Below are positions 7,897 through 15,569 of a stretch of DNA of 16,207 bases, in pieces. Source of the DNA: an uncultured bacterium (GTDB taxonomy: Bacteria > Planctomycetota > UBA8108); the NCBI GenBank assembly GCA_913050545.1, contig CAJWZY010000016.1, positions 1 through 16,207 on the forward strand, read 5' to 3'. The first letter of the stretch is position 1; the number at the start of each line of letters is the position of its first letter. The notes beneath the pieces are model-generated. The model was given only the letters and a program-made list of their open reading frames with translations, had not been told where the DNA came from and ran no database searches. Position numbers and translations under genes: made by a program.

Positions 7897-8964
7897 TCAG
7901 CGTTGATAGGCCGGAACATACCTGTAGGGCAGCTGCAGGATGATCAGTGCAATTGCCGTCCCGTAGGTCGTTCCTACCTGGTCGCCCATCCAACTGCCGT
8001 CACTGGCCTGGGTGGATTGGAGTCTTCGACTTATTGTACGGTAGTAATCGGCCCATTCCTTCTTCCCCCTCTGGTATTTCGCCTGTGCCAGGTAGAGATG
8101 GGTATAAAAATAATGTCCCCAGGACCGGTTGATTTCCGAGTGGACGGATATCGTCCTGTCGCAATACCGCAGGCACTTCAAGGCCAGGGGGCTGTCGTAT
8201 TTTCCCGCGTTGTAGAGCGTGGCGACAGCGGCAGCTGTCAGCGGTGGGCGTGAGCTGCCGGCCCCGATGCTGTAGCGAATTCCGCCATCCGGGTTTGCCG
8301 ACTGCTCGATATACCGAACAGCCCGGTTGATTGTTTTTAGATTGACCCGGATTCCTGAATTCTGGCAGGCGCGCAAGCCCTGGATCTGGGTGACGGTCAC
8401 TGAGCCCTCGTCGCCATCCTGGTTTGGAGTGTAGAGCCAGCCGCCGGCCCTGCTCTGGCTCCGTTCGGTGAGCCGGACTCCCCGGTTAAGTATGTCGTGA
8501 ATACGCCTCTGGCGGGCCGGGTCGCCTTCCATGCCGTAGACCTCGGCCAGGAACAGGAGCGTGAATCCATGTCCATGCAGTGACCTGCCCTGCTCCGCCG
8601 GGGTCGCAAAGAGCCCATTGTTCTGCCCGTTACGCCGGCTTTGATTCATCAGGAACTCAGCCGCCTTGCTGATCGCCTTGGAGTAGGGGCCGCGCGTAGG
8701 GGTGCTGCCTGTTGCCAGCAGGCCTGTACCTGCCAGGGCGGTCATTGCTGTGGGGTATCTCCCATAGCCTCCCTGGTTATTCCAGGAGCCATCAGGGTTC
8801 TGCGTGCGCACGAGGTATTGCGCGCCGCGCTCGATCATCCGGACTATTTCCGGGGTGACGTGATCCGGCAGGCGGCCGGGCTCCCCGGGAAGAGAAGGAC
8901 AGACCAGGAGCCCCATGACAAGGGCAGGAAGGAGCAATTGCACTCGGGACCGTTTAGAGGTCAT
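7897..8964 (-). CDS. Exported prenyltransferase/squalene-oxidase-repeat protein
   Basis: 355 residues. A signal peptide is visible: a basic n-region (TSKRSR), a hydrophobic core at about 9-24 and likely cleavage near 27-30. The rest consists of helical repeats of the alpha/alpha-barrel type (terpenoid cyclase / prenyltransferase superfamily). QNPDGSW at 55-61, followed by a Gly-rich turn and TAMTALAGTGLL, is one clear unit. Others are near 95-140, 155-200, 208-254 (ANPDGGIRYS, then PLTAAAVATLYNAG) and 305-345 (QASDGSW, TAIALIILQLP). I see no DxDD-type cyclase motif, so enzymatic cyclisation is not supported. Such repeat proteins are common and uncharacterised in planctomycetes. The ATG overlaps the upstream gene by 11 bases without a strong ribosome site, suggesting coupling. 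Likely extracytoplasmic. Confidence 0.88.
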   Translation of the reverse strand: MTSKRSRVQLLLPALVMGLLVCPSLPGEPGRLPDHVTPEIVRMIERGAQYLVRTQNPDGSWNNQGGYGRYPTAMTALAGTGLLATGSTPTRGPYSKAISKAAEFLMNQSRRNGQNNGLFATPAEQGRSLHGHGFTLLFLAEVYGMEGDPARQRRIHDILNRGVRLTERSQSRAGGWLYTPNQDGDEGSVTVTQIQGLRACQNSGIRVNLKTINRAVRYIEQSANPDGGIRYSIGAGSSRPPLTAAAVATLYNAGKYDSPLALKCLRYCDRTISVHSEINRSWGHYFYTHLYLAQAKYQRGKKEWADYYRTISRRLQSTQASDGSWMGDQVGTTYGTAIALIILQLPYRYVPAYQR

Positions 8965-10234
8965 TAGATAGGGAGCTACCGGGCCTTTTTTCGAGAACTA
9001 CTTTTATCTTACCCTGCACGACTCCAGCGGAAAGTGCCATGCCGAGAAAGAGGCGCCCTTTCTTCTCTACCACTCCAGAGTAGTCGGAACCAACCAGGAA
9101 GGGTTTTCCAGTCTTGCCGATCTTTCCGACCAGGCTGCCGGTGGGAAAGCCCTTGAAGGTGGAGGAGGTGCTGGTGCGGTTGACTGACCGGGTCCCATCC
9201 GGGCCGCACTTCGTTCCGTTCAGGCTTGCAAGGATGATGGTTCCACTGGACCTGAGCTTGAATTCTTCTCCCTCGGCGAGATCAGCCTGTGAGTCAAACC
9301 ACTTATTCTTCTCGGCGAAGGTATTGCCGGGCACATCGAAGGACAGCTTCGTTACCAGGGGCTCCTGGAAAACAATGCTCAGTATGTCGGAGCGATTGAA
9401 ATCGAGTGATCCGTAGCGGGTCTTGACGAGGAAACTTTTTTCTTCGATCTTGCCCTTGATGGTGAATTCGAGAGTTTCGATCTCGTCTTCTTCTCCCTCG
9501 AGAGGGACAAGATGGATGTCGCTCTCATCTGGTTCCTCTACGCTCTCATCGAGACGGGCAACGAGTTTTTCCGCCCGGGCCTTGATCTCTTCGTCTTCGG
9601 ATTTCTGGGCAGCCTCGAGGGCCTTGAGCGCCGGGACACCGATGGCCTCAAGCTGCTCGGAAGCGTCCTCGCGCAGATCAAATTCCTCGTGTCCGAGCTG
9701 CTGGATGAGCTTGGTAATTTTTTCAGACAGGCCCGAATCAAGGCTCGAGCAGAAGCGAATCTTGACGAGTTCACTCATCGGGACAGTAAGGAGGCCGTAG
9801 ACGGTCTTGATCTGGATGTTTGCAGCCTGGGGAACTCCGGCGAGCCGTGTGCCATCCCGCATATGAAACATAGGAGGGGTGGGGGCGCTTCTGCGGACCT
9901 TTCCCCCCGTTGCCGGGGGGGAGGCAGCTTTGCTTTTCGGCTTGGTTTTTTCACCCGTGATCGCCTCCTGGAGAGCCTTTACGGCCTCCTTGAGCTGAGG
10001 TTCAGCGCCTTTGTTGTCCTTGACCTGGGCCGGCCGGGCCTTCAACTTGATGACCTTTCCGACCGCGGGAGCCTTCTTTTCTTCCTGGGGTGGAGAGGCG
10101 AAGAGGTGGGGGCTGGAACCCGGGGCGAGGAAAAAGCCGGAGGCAACCAGGGCAATTGCCATAAGGATGGTTCCCGGCCCGGCTGCGGGAACGCGGCCGG
10201 CAGGGTACGTCCTGGTTTTATCGTGTTCAGGCAT
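8954..10234 (-). CDS. Exported protein with helical segment and PA-IL-like C-terminal domain
   Basis: 426 residues. A hydrophobic segment at 22-38 acts as signal peptide or anchor, with possible cleavage after FAS (45-47). A Lys/Pro/Ala-rich linker runs to about 120. Two similar short beta motifs occur: KTVYGLLTVPMSELVKIRF (143-161) and KTRYGSLDFNRSDILSIVF (271-289). They flank a charged helical stretch (168-230) resembling a HEAT-type unit (REDASEQLEAIGVPALKAL) seen in planctomycete proteins. Residues 296-415 look like a PA-IL (LecA)-type beta-sandwich: the key phrases are LRSSGTIILAS, CGPDGT, FPTGSLVGKIG, KPFLVGS and GRLFLGM. In that fold the domain binds sugars in one characterised protein; ligand residues cannot be confirmed here. 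The gene is 24 bases after the PQQ gene and overlaps the next by 11 bases, so all three are probably co-expressed. The function is unknown. Confidence 0.8.
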   Translation of the reverse strand: MPEHDKTRTYPAGRVPAAGPGTILMAIALVASGFFLAPGSSPHLFASPPQEEKKAPAVGKVIKLKARPAQVKDNKGAEPQLKEAVKALQEAITGEKTKPKSKAASPPATGGKVRRSAPTPPMFHMRDGTRLAGVPQAANIQIKTVYGLLTVPMSELVKIRFCSSLDSGLSEKITKLIQQLGHEEFDLREDASEQLEAIGVPALKALEAAQKSEDEEIKARAEKLVARLDESVEEPDESDIHLVPLEGEEDEIETLEFTIKGKIEEKSFLVKTRYGSLDFNRSDILSIVFQEPLVTKLSFDVPGNTFAEKNKWFDSQADLAEGEEFKLRSSGTIILASLNGTKCGPDGTRSVNRTSTSSTFKGFPTGSLVGKIGKTGKPFLVGSDYSGVVEKKGRLFLGMALSAGVVQGKIKVVLEKRPGSSLSNDL

Positions 10235-10258
10235 TGCTTGGGGGTTTTCTTTTTCCGG

Positions 10259-13200
10259 TTATTCGTCTTTTTCAGCAGGAACTGGAGCAGCTGTTGTGAA
10301 CCAGCCGTAGCCTTCAGAATTTCCGACTGCCAGCCCTCCGGCTACCGGGCTGATTCGCGGCAACAGGCCTGTGCCCTTGCTGGCGATTTCAACCTGGAGC
10401 CAGAGCTCGGAGTTCCCTGAGCCAGGGTCGACAACAGAAACGCGAGTGTACCACTTTTCATTGCTGGGATCCTGCTCGTTGAATACAAAAAGCCAGCGCC
10501 CATCCTCGAGGAGATGGCGGTTGCCATCGTAAACCGTATTGCCGGCCGAGAGCCTGGTCTCCCAGAGAGTCTTGTAGTCCTTGTCGATGTGGACAAGGGC
10601 TACGCCCCTGGCGCTGAGCTCTTTCTGGCTGGTGCTGCTGCTGCTGCGTGTGTGCATGCGTCCGCAATTGGCGCAGTAATAGGAGCTGCTCCCGGTCGCC
10701 GAGCTGCAGGCGAGGGTGACAGTCCCGCCCGGGGTGTTCTCGAAACGGTGGGAGGCCTGCAGGGTATCAGGCAGCGGGATTCTCTGGATGAGCTGGCCGC
10801 TTCGAATGGAAACGATGGAGATCTGCCCCGAGCCTCCCAGCCAGATGGATTCGGCTGTGGCATGGAGCAGCTTATGGCTGGACCGTTTGTTCCAGAGGAT
10901 CCTGCCGGAGGCTGGAGCTCTCACCTCGAGCGACTCGCCGGACATTACATCCGCGATACCCGGTATGGACTGGGCGCCTGACATGGCCCGCGGGCCGGTC
11001 ACGAGGTCCCAGGTCTCGAGCTTCCGGATTCCTTCATCGGCGAGGGTGAAGCGCAGCATTGCCGCAGGAGCGGTTGACTGGGAAAGGAAGTTCCTTCCCT
11101 GCAGTACCAGGTCTCCATTGACCGCCGCATTCTCGGGGCCGGCACGCCACAGGAATTTCCCGGTCTTGCGGTCGATACATACCAGCTTCCCGCCGGGCAT
11201 CAGAACGACCAGGTCTCCTCCAGGTGAGAAATAGGCCTTCGGAAAGAGGTTCTGGGTCGTGGAGGTTCGGATTGAGCCGAAGGAGGCACGTCGTCGCCCG
11301 TATTTTTCAAGCCCGTGGGGGTAGTTCTGCACCCAGGCAAGCTTGAACCCGGTTGCGTTGAACTCGGCTTCGTGGCCCTCTTCTTCAGCGCCTGCTGTCG
11401 TCTTGCTCTGCAGGGGCATCTCAAAAGCATAGCAACCTGCAGCGGTGAAGAGGACCAGCCGGTCTCCGGCGAGGTGCGCGACCGCAGGCTCCTCGATATT
11501 GCTCTTGAGGCGTGTCTTGATGTCGTCAATCTTCGGGAAGCCGGTGAGGGTTCTCTCCATTACGGTGTTCCCGTTTTTGTCCTTTGCCACGAGCTTGTTT
11601 GCCTTGAGTGCAAAGGTTACCGGGAAAGGCTCGGTGCCCGCGGCAGCTCCGATGAGGGTCCCCTCTTCTTCGCTGAGCCAGTAGGCCTGCTCCAGCGGAG
11701 TTTCTTTCTCCGGCTGGCGAATTCCTTTCAACGGCCTTGCCTCCGGGACGCCGGTCACAGTCTGCTTGAGCAGGCGGGAGATTTCCGGTAACCCGGCCAG
11801 GACGGGGTAGTCCCTGCAGAGCATGCGCAGGTGGCTGCGGGCGTTCTGCGGGTGCCCGGCAGCCAGCTCGATGACGGCAAGCCTCGCTTGTGCCTCCGCG
11901 GCACTGGGGGTGTGGGCGCCAAAGAGGGCAATCTTGCGAAGAGTTTCCTTTCCGGGCTCCTCCGAGAGCAGCTCTTCAAACCGCTTGTCTTCTGAAGCGA
12001 GCAACTGCTCGAGCAGCTGTTTCAATTCTTCGGCTGCCGCAGGGTCCTCGTCTTCCTCAGCTGGCTTGGCATCGTAGCGCAGCCGGCGCAGGACATCGAT
12101 GGAGTAAAGCCGTGCGTCCACCAGGTTGCCATCGCCTGAGACCGCGAATTTACCATCCTCTTTAAGCAGGGCGGAGTAGGCAGTTGCAGCGTGCGAGGGA
12201 GATTTTTTCAGCAGGAGAGCCGCCTCTTTAAGGCGCCAGCGCAGGTAATCGGTGCGCTTACTGATCAGCGGGGTTTTGCGTCCGGTTCTGCCGTAGCTGA
12301 GCATACGGTCGATGGGGCCCGGATCTCCGTTTTCGGCGGTGATCCGGGTAACCGCGGCGATGATTTCATCCCGCAGGTGCTTTCTGAACGAGCCGCTCTT
12401 CACCTTCTCGAGCAGCTCGTAGTAGATTTCCAGGCTCTCGGCGTATTTGCCCTCCGATTCCAGCAGCCGGGCCTGCTCAAACCGCCGGGCACCCGGTTTT
12501 CCGGCGAAGCGTTTCCAGGATTCCTGCTGGGGGAGGATGGAGGCTATTCCCCAGCCTCCGAGGCTCAGCAGCTGGTCGTCGATGGCGAAGAGGCTGTTGT
12601 TGAATTTTCCCGGAATGCGTTCATCCCGGAAACGCAGCTTCTCCAGGATGGTTCCCTTCTCCCGGTCGAGCTTGACGATGGTTTGATAGGACCTCGGCAG
12701 GTAAATGTGACCACCAACGAGGCAGCCCATTCCTGCTGCGGAGCCTGGGGGCTTTGTCTTCCAGACATCTTCACCCTTCGCCAGGGACAGGGCGATGGTG
12801 GAGGAACCGCTGATGTAAATTTTTTCTTCGTCCGCTCCAAGGAGCTGGTTGCTGGTGGTGGTGAAGCTTCTTTCCCACAGCAGGCGCCCGGTGCCTGCAT
12901 CGAAGGAGGTCAGGTAGTTGCTGTCGGCCGGTGCCGCCAGCAGGATCTTTTGCCTGGGCCCCGAGACGACGACCGGTTGCGAGTGGACCCATGTATTGCC
13001 TGGACGTTCGCGGTCGGCAGCGCGGTATCGGCTGAGCCACAGCAGCCGGCCCTCGCTGGCCTCCACCGCGCAGACCATCCCGGTGCCGGGGGCGCTGTAG
13101 GCGACTCCATCGCTGGCGGCAAGGCTCGATCCCATGAGGAACTGCTTGCCGTAGCCCTGGTAATAGCTCGAGTTGAAGGAATAAAGGCGGGTCAGCCACT

Positions 13201-14992
13201 TGATGTTTCCATCGTAGGTAATCCCGGCCATGTAAAAGCCGCTTTCACGCACAGCGGGGGCCACCAGCAATCCTCCCGCGGGGGTGGGGGGGGCCGTGAA
13301 GGCCAGGCCGTAGCTGGGATCGCGCTTGTCTTCAGTTTTTCCCGCTCGCCAGATGAGCTTGCCGTTTTCAGCGTCGAAGCACAGAAGGCGGTTCTGCCGG
13401 TAGATGGCCTGCCCTGAGCGCTGGAAGCCGATCCGGGTGCTGTGGTCAAGCATGACGATTCGGCGATGGCCTGTGGAATCCTTGTAGAGACAGAGGCTCC
13501 TGGTGCCGAGGTCGCTGTAGTCTTCCTGTCCGGGAGAGACCCGCTGGGTGGTAAAGCGCCCCTGGGACAGCGGCTTGTTATCCGCTTCTTCGAGCAGGTG
13601 GGTCCATTTTCTCTTGCCGGTCCTGGCGCCGAGGGAGACGAGGCTGGTTCCCTGGCGAAAGAATATATGGTCTCCATTGGAGACAAGCTGGAGGGCCGGG
13701 TGGGCTCCGCGGTAAAGAGCGCTGCTGGTGAGGCCTGCGTTGATCGCGATCGGTCCTCTTGCCAGGATGACCCTGGCGCCTGTGGAAGAAGCCCTTGCTG
13801 TTGAAGGATCCTTGAAATGGTGGATCCAGCGCGCCTCGGTGCCCAGCAGCGGGAGCTTGTCCGGGTTTCCTGCTGCGCCACTGTGATCGTAGCCGCCCAG
13901 CGGGGCGGCCCATTGAGAGGGGGCGGCTGAAGATGTCCTGGCGTACTCAGCGAGGCTCTTCAGCAGTGGCGAATCTGCCAGGGAGGCTCCCAGCAGGGCC
14001 TCACCGCGCAGCCGGACAAGTTTGTCCGGGTGGGTGGAGACAATCTCGTCAAGGTGGCGTTGGCCTGACTTCATGTTGCCGGCCATCAGGTTCAGCACGG
14101 CGGCCTGGGCCAGCGTTTCCTGGCGTGAGGAGGAGCTGGTGCTGTCAAAGGGAAGCGTGAGCCGGGTTGCCAGGGTGGCCGCGGCCTCTGCAAGCCGGCC
14201 GCTGTCGGCCAGTCGCCCGGCCAGTCGTTCCCAGGCTTCGCGTCCTGCCCGGGTCAGGGGGTAGCGCTCAGCGACCGCACGCAGCGCCTCGTGGGATTCA
14301 TTGAAGGGAAGCTTGCGGGCTGCCTCGAGAGCCTGGCGAGCCGGGGCATTGTAGGTCGCCCGGTAAGCTGCCCGGGCTTCTTCCGGCAGCGCCAGGAGAA
14401 GCTCCCTCATGGCTTCGGGAACCGGCAGGTACCTGACCTGGTCGATTGAATAGACCTCGGCGGTGGGTATGCGAAGATCATCGGTTGCCTGTTGCTGGTT
14501 TGCAGGGGGCTTTCCAGCCGGGTTGGGTGGTTCTTCCTTCGCCGGCAGCTTCTCGAGTTCCCGCAGCTTTCGAGCGGCTTTGAGCAGCCTCTGTTTGCGG
14601 TAGTCAGCCGATGTGAGCTTCGCGAGGACACCATCGATGAGGGCCTGCCCGGCAACCCACTCCTTCGCCTTGAATTGACTCCTGGCGAGCTCGACCTCCC
14701 TGCGGAGCTCGGCTTCTTCACCGGCAACCGCGCCGCTGCGGTATTCTTTGTCCAGGCTGAACCAGTCCGCCGGGGAGTTTTCAGCTGCGGCCCCGCCCGC
14801 GGGGATTTCCACATCCGCAGGGTCTTCGATCAGCACAATATCCTGGGCGCCACAGGGTAAACCCGCCACGGCGAGCAGCAGTGCAAGGAGGCTGTTGCGG
14901 GACTTGCTGAGCTTGTTCCTTGTCAGGTCTTTATCCCTTGGTCTGAACAATGATCGGGCCTCTTGACCAGGCTTCTTGCTGGTGGAAAGCAT
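10259..14992 (-). CDS. Large exported protein with two PQQ-type beta-propeller regions
   Basis: 1577 residues. A signal-peptide core lies at 34-48 (SLLALLLAVAGLPCGA), preceded by an unusually long n-region. The ATG at 14992 has no ribosome site; a TTG at 14950 (codon 15) has AAGAGG eight bases upstream and would give a more normal signal peptide. Residues 90-350 are helical and TPR-like. Residues about 375-830 hold a first propeller with PQQ-type motifs: GARTGKRKWTH, DAENGKLIWRA, EASEGRLLWLS, DAGTGRLLWER, and LAKGEDVWKT. Residues about 835-1080 are again helical. A second propeller covers about 1110-1570 (DRKTGKFLWRAG, APASGRILWNK, SIRSGQLIQRI). A Cys/His-containing loop followed by a Ser-rich run sits at 1429-1456. 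No dehydrogenase active-site sequence was recognised, so this is probably a structural or binding scaffold of the BamB/PQQ-repeat type and not an enzyme. It is the first gene of its block, behind a possible promoter. Confidence 0.88.
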   Translation of the reverse strand: MLSTSKKPGQEARSLFRPRDKDLTRNKLSKSRNSLLALLLAVAGLPCGAQDIVLIEDPADVEIPAGGAAAENSPADWFSLDKEYRSGAVAGEEAELRREVELARSQFKAKEWVAGQALIDGVLAKLTSADYRKQRLLKAARKLRELEKLPAKEEPPNPAGKPPANQQQATDDLRIPTAEVYSIDQVRYLPVPEAMRELLLALPEEARAAYRATYNAPARQALEAARKLPFNESHEALRAVAERYPLTRAGREAWERLAGRLADSGRLAEAAATLATRLTLPFDSTSSSSRQETLAQAAVLNLMAGNMKSGQRHLDEIVSTHPDKLVRLRGEALLGASLADSPLLKSLAEYARTSSAAPSQWAAPLGGYDHSGAAGNPDKLPLLGTEARWIHHFKDPSTARASSTGARVILARGPIAINAGLTSSALYRGAHPALQLVSNGDHIFFRQGTSLVSLGARTGKRKWTHLLEEADNKPLSQGRFTTQRVSPGQEDYSDLGTRSLCLYKDSTGHRRIVMLDHSTRIGFQRSGQAIYRQNRLLCFDAENGKLIWRAGKTEDKRDPSYGLAFTAPPTPAGGLLVAPAVRESGFYMAGITYDGNIKWLTRLYSFNSSYYQGYGKQFLMGSSLAASDGVAYSAPGTGMVCAVEASEGRLLWLSRYRAADRERPGNTWVHSQPVVVSGPRQKILLAAPADSNYLTSFDAGTGRLLWERSFTTTSNQLLGADEEKIYISGSSTIALSLAKGEDVWKTKPPGSAAGMGCLVGGHIYLPRSYQTIVKLDREKGTILEKLRFRDERIPGKFNNSLFAIDDQLLSLGGWGIASILPQQESWKRFAGKPGARRFEQARLLESEGKYAESLEIYYELLEKVKSGSFRKHLRDEIIAAVTRITAENGDPGPIDRMLSYGRTGRKTPLISKRTDYLRWRLKEAALLLKKSPSHAATAYSALLKEDGKFAVSGDGNLVDARLYSIDVLRRLRYDAKPAEEDEDPAAAEELKQLLEQLLASEDKRFEELLSEEPGKETLRKIALFGAHTPSAAEAQARLAVIELAAGHPQNARSHLRMLCRDYPVLAGLPEISRLLKQTVTGVPEARPLKGIRQPEKETPLEQAYWLSEEEGTLIGAAAGTEPFPVTFALKANKLVAKDKNGNTVMERTLTGFPKIDDIKTRLKSNIEEPAVAHLAGDRLVLFTAAGCYAFEMPLQSKTTAGAEEEGHEAEFNATGFKLAWVQNYPHGLEKYGRRRASFGSIRTSTTQNLFPKAYFSPGGDLVVLMPGGKLVCIDRKTGKFLWRAGPENAAVNGDLVLQGRNFLSQSTAPAAMLRFTLADEGIRKLETWDLVTGPRAMSGAQSIPGIADVMSGESLEVRAPASGRILWNKRSSHKLLHATAESIWLGGSGQISIVSIRSGQLIQRIPLPDTLQASHRFENTPGGTVTLACSSATGSSSYYCANCGRMHTRSSSSTSQKELSARGVALVHIDKDYKTLWETRLSAGNTVYDGNRHLLEDGRWLFVFNEQDPSNEKWYTRVSVVDPGSGNSELWLQVEIASKGTGLLPRISPVAGGLAVGNSEGYGWFTTAAPVPAEKDE

Positions 14993-15000
14993 GAGCTTTA

Positions 15001-15022
15001 CGGGAATACCCGCGCAGCGGGT
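15001..15022 (-). promoter_or_regulatory. Two overlapping alternative hairpins before the PQQ gene
   Basis: ACCCGC and GCGGGT (15022-15017 and 15013-15008) form a 6-bp stem with a 3-base loop. CGGG and CCCG (15012-15009 and 15004-15001) form a 4-bp stem with a 4-base loop. The two share the same CGGG bases, so only one can form at a time. They end eight bases before the ATG at 14992. Both are short and could be chance. Confidence 0.3.
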
Positions 15023-15045
15023 TTCCGACTACATTGATGATCGTA

Positions 15046-15051
15046 AGTATA
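15046..15051 (-). promoter_or_regulatory. Possible -10 element for the PQQ-gene block
   Basis: TATACT on the minus strand matches the bacterial -10 consensus at five of six positions and lies 54 bases before the ATG at 14992. A T-rich stretch lies at the -35 distance but does not match TTGACA well. Planctomycete promoters are poorly defined, so this is only a candidate. Confidence 0.3.
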
Positions 15052-15157
15052 ATGCCTGTCCTGAAAAAGAAAAATTTAGGGCAAGCGCAGGCCGAGGCAT
15101 CTGAGTTCCCGGCAGGGGGGCATTTCAGGGCGGTGAGGTTGAGGGGCAATGACCTGA

Positions 15158-15180
15158 AAACGCCATGAATCAGGCGGTTT
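15158..15180 (-). terminator. Weak terminator-like hairpin after the rhomboid gene
   Basis: In minus-strand RNA, AAACCGCC and GGCGTTT pair with one bulged C around an 8-base loop, with a short run of T at the end. It lies 28 bases after the rhomboid stop codon. The stem is short, so termination efficiency would be low. Confidence 0.35.
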
Positions 15181-15207
15181 ATTCCGATGCTTCCAGGTTC
15201 CCTGAGT

Positions 15208-15564
15208 TCAGAAGGTCCAGGACCAGTATATTTTTCCGAAATTGTAGATTGCCATGGCAAGTGAGGCGACCATGGCCAGGCCTGTTAGGGCTGCAGGAAT
15301 TCGCCACCGCAGAGAGGTTTTGCTGGTGGCGTAGTCTTCCATGGTGAGGCCGCAGATTCCACCTACTATGAGTCCTCCAAGGTGTCCGGCGTGGTCGATC
15401 CCGGGAATGAGTAATGAGAGTAGCGCAATAAGGAAGACCCATTTCACCAGCATCCTTCGCAGGGCGGCGTGACGTTCCTTGATTGAATAAACGAGCAACA
15501 TCCCCACCAGCCCTGCCAGGGCTGTTGAGCAACCAACAGACCAGTGATTTTCAAATGCTGAGGA
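15208..15564 (-). pseudogene. Rhomboid-family intramembrane protease, C-terminal half only
   Basis: About 118 codons continue the frame from the AT-rich side to a TGA at 15210-15208. The serine motif of rhomboid proteases is visible as VGCSTALAGLVG (frame residues 207-218, catalytic serine S210). The partner histidine is in IDHAGHLGGLIVG (253-265, probably H258). The Ser-His spacing of 48 residues is in the family range. Hydrophobic segments at about 208-223, 236-251, 256-270 and 287-305 form the last core helices and an additional C-terminal one. The first three or so core helices and the true start are missing because the upstream sequence is replaced by AT-rich dehydrogenase DNA at the junction. 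The intact gene in the source genome is presumably functional; here it is a fragment with GC-rich composition like the rest of the left part. Confidence 0.82.
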
Positions 15565-15569
15565 TCCTC
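15560..15569. other. Chimeric junction at GAGGATCCTC
   Basis: The perfect 10-base palindrome GAGGATCCTC, which contains the GGATCC and GATC restriction sites, lies where coding content changes from rhomboid to dehydrogenase. The last dehydrogenase-like residues (EATGRG) end at frame residue 197, encoded at 15567-15565. Left of it the sequence is GC-rich; within about 30 bases to the right it becomes strongly AT-rich. The exact break may be a few bases either side. Confidence 0.75.

Larger units (their letters stand above)
14993..15207 (-). other. Intergenic region upstream of the PQQ-propeller gene
   Basis: 215 bases between the rhomboid stop and the PQQ-gene start, with no credible gene in any frame. 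It carries a terminator-like hairpin near the rhomboid end, a TATACT element, and overlapping short hairpins next to the PQQ start. It is the longest non-coding stretch in the GC-rich part, so it is the best place for an operon promoter. Confidence 0.6.

Noticed and set aside
7897..8964. Squalene or hopene cyclase enzyme
   Set aside because: The repeats resemble the superfamily, but the protein is only 355 residues, carries a signal peptide, and has no DxDD-type catalytic motif.
12191..13417. Long plus-strand frame of 408 codons opposite the PQQ-propeller gene
   Set aside because: It lies wholly antisense to a strongly supported protein with repeated motifs. Its translation has no recognisable domain, and long antisense frames are common in GC-rich genes.
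10259..14992. PQQ-dependent alcohol or glucose dehydrogenase
   Set aside because: The propeller motifs are the general PQQ-repeat type. I found no quinoprotein active-site residues such as the disulfide ring next to the cofactor.
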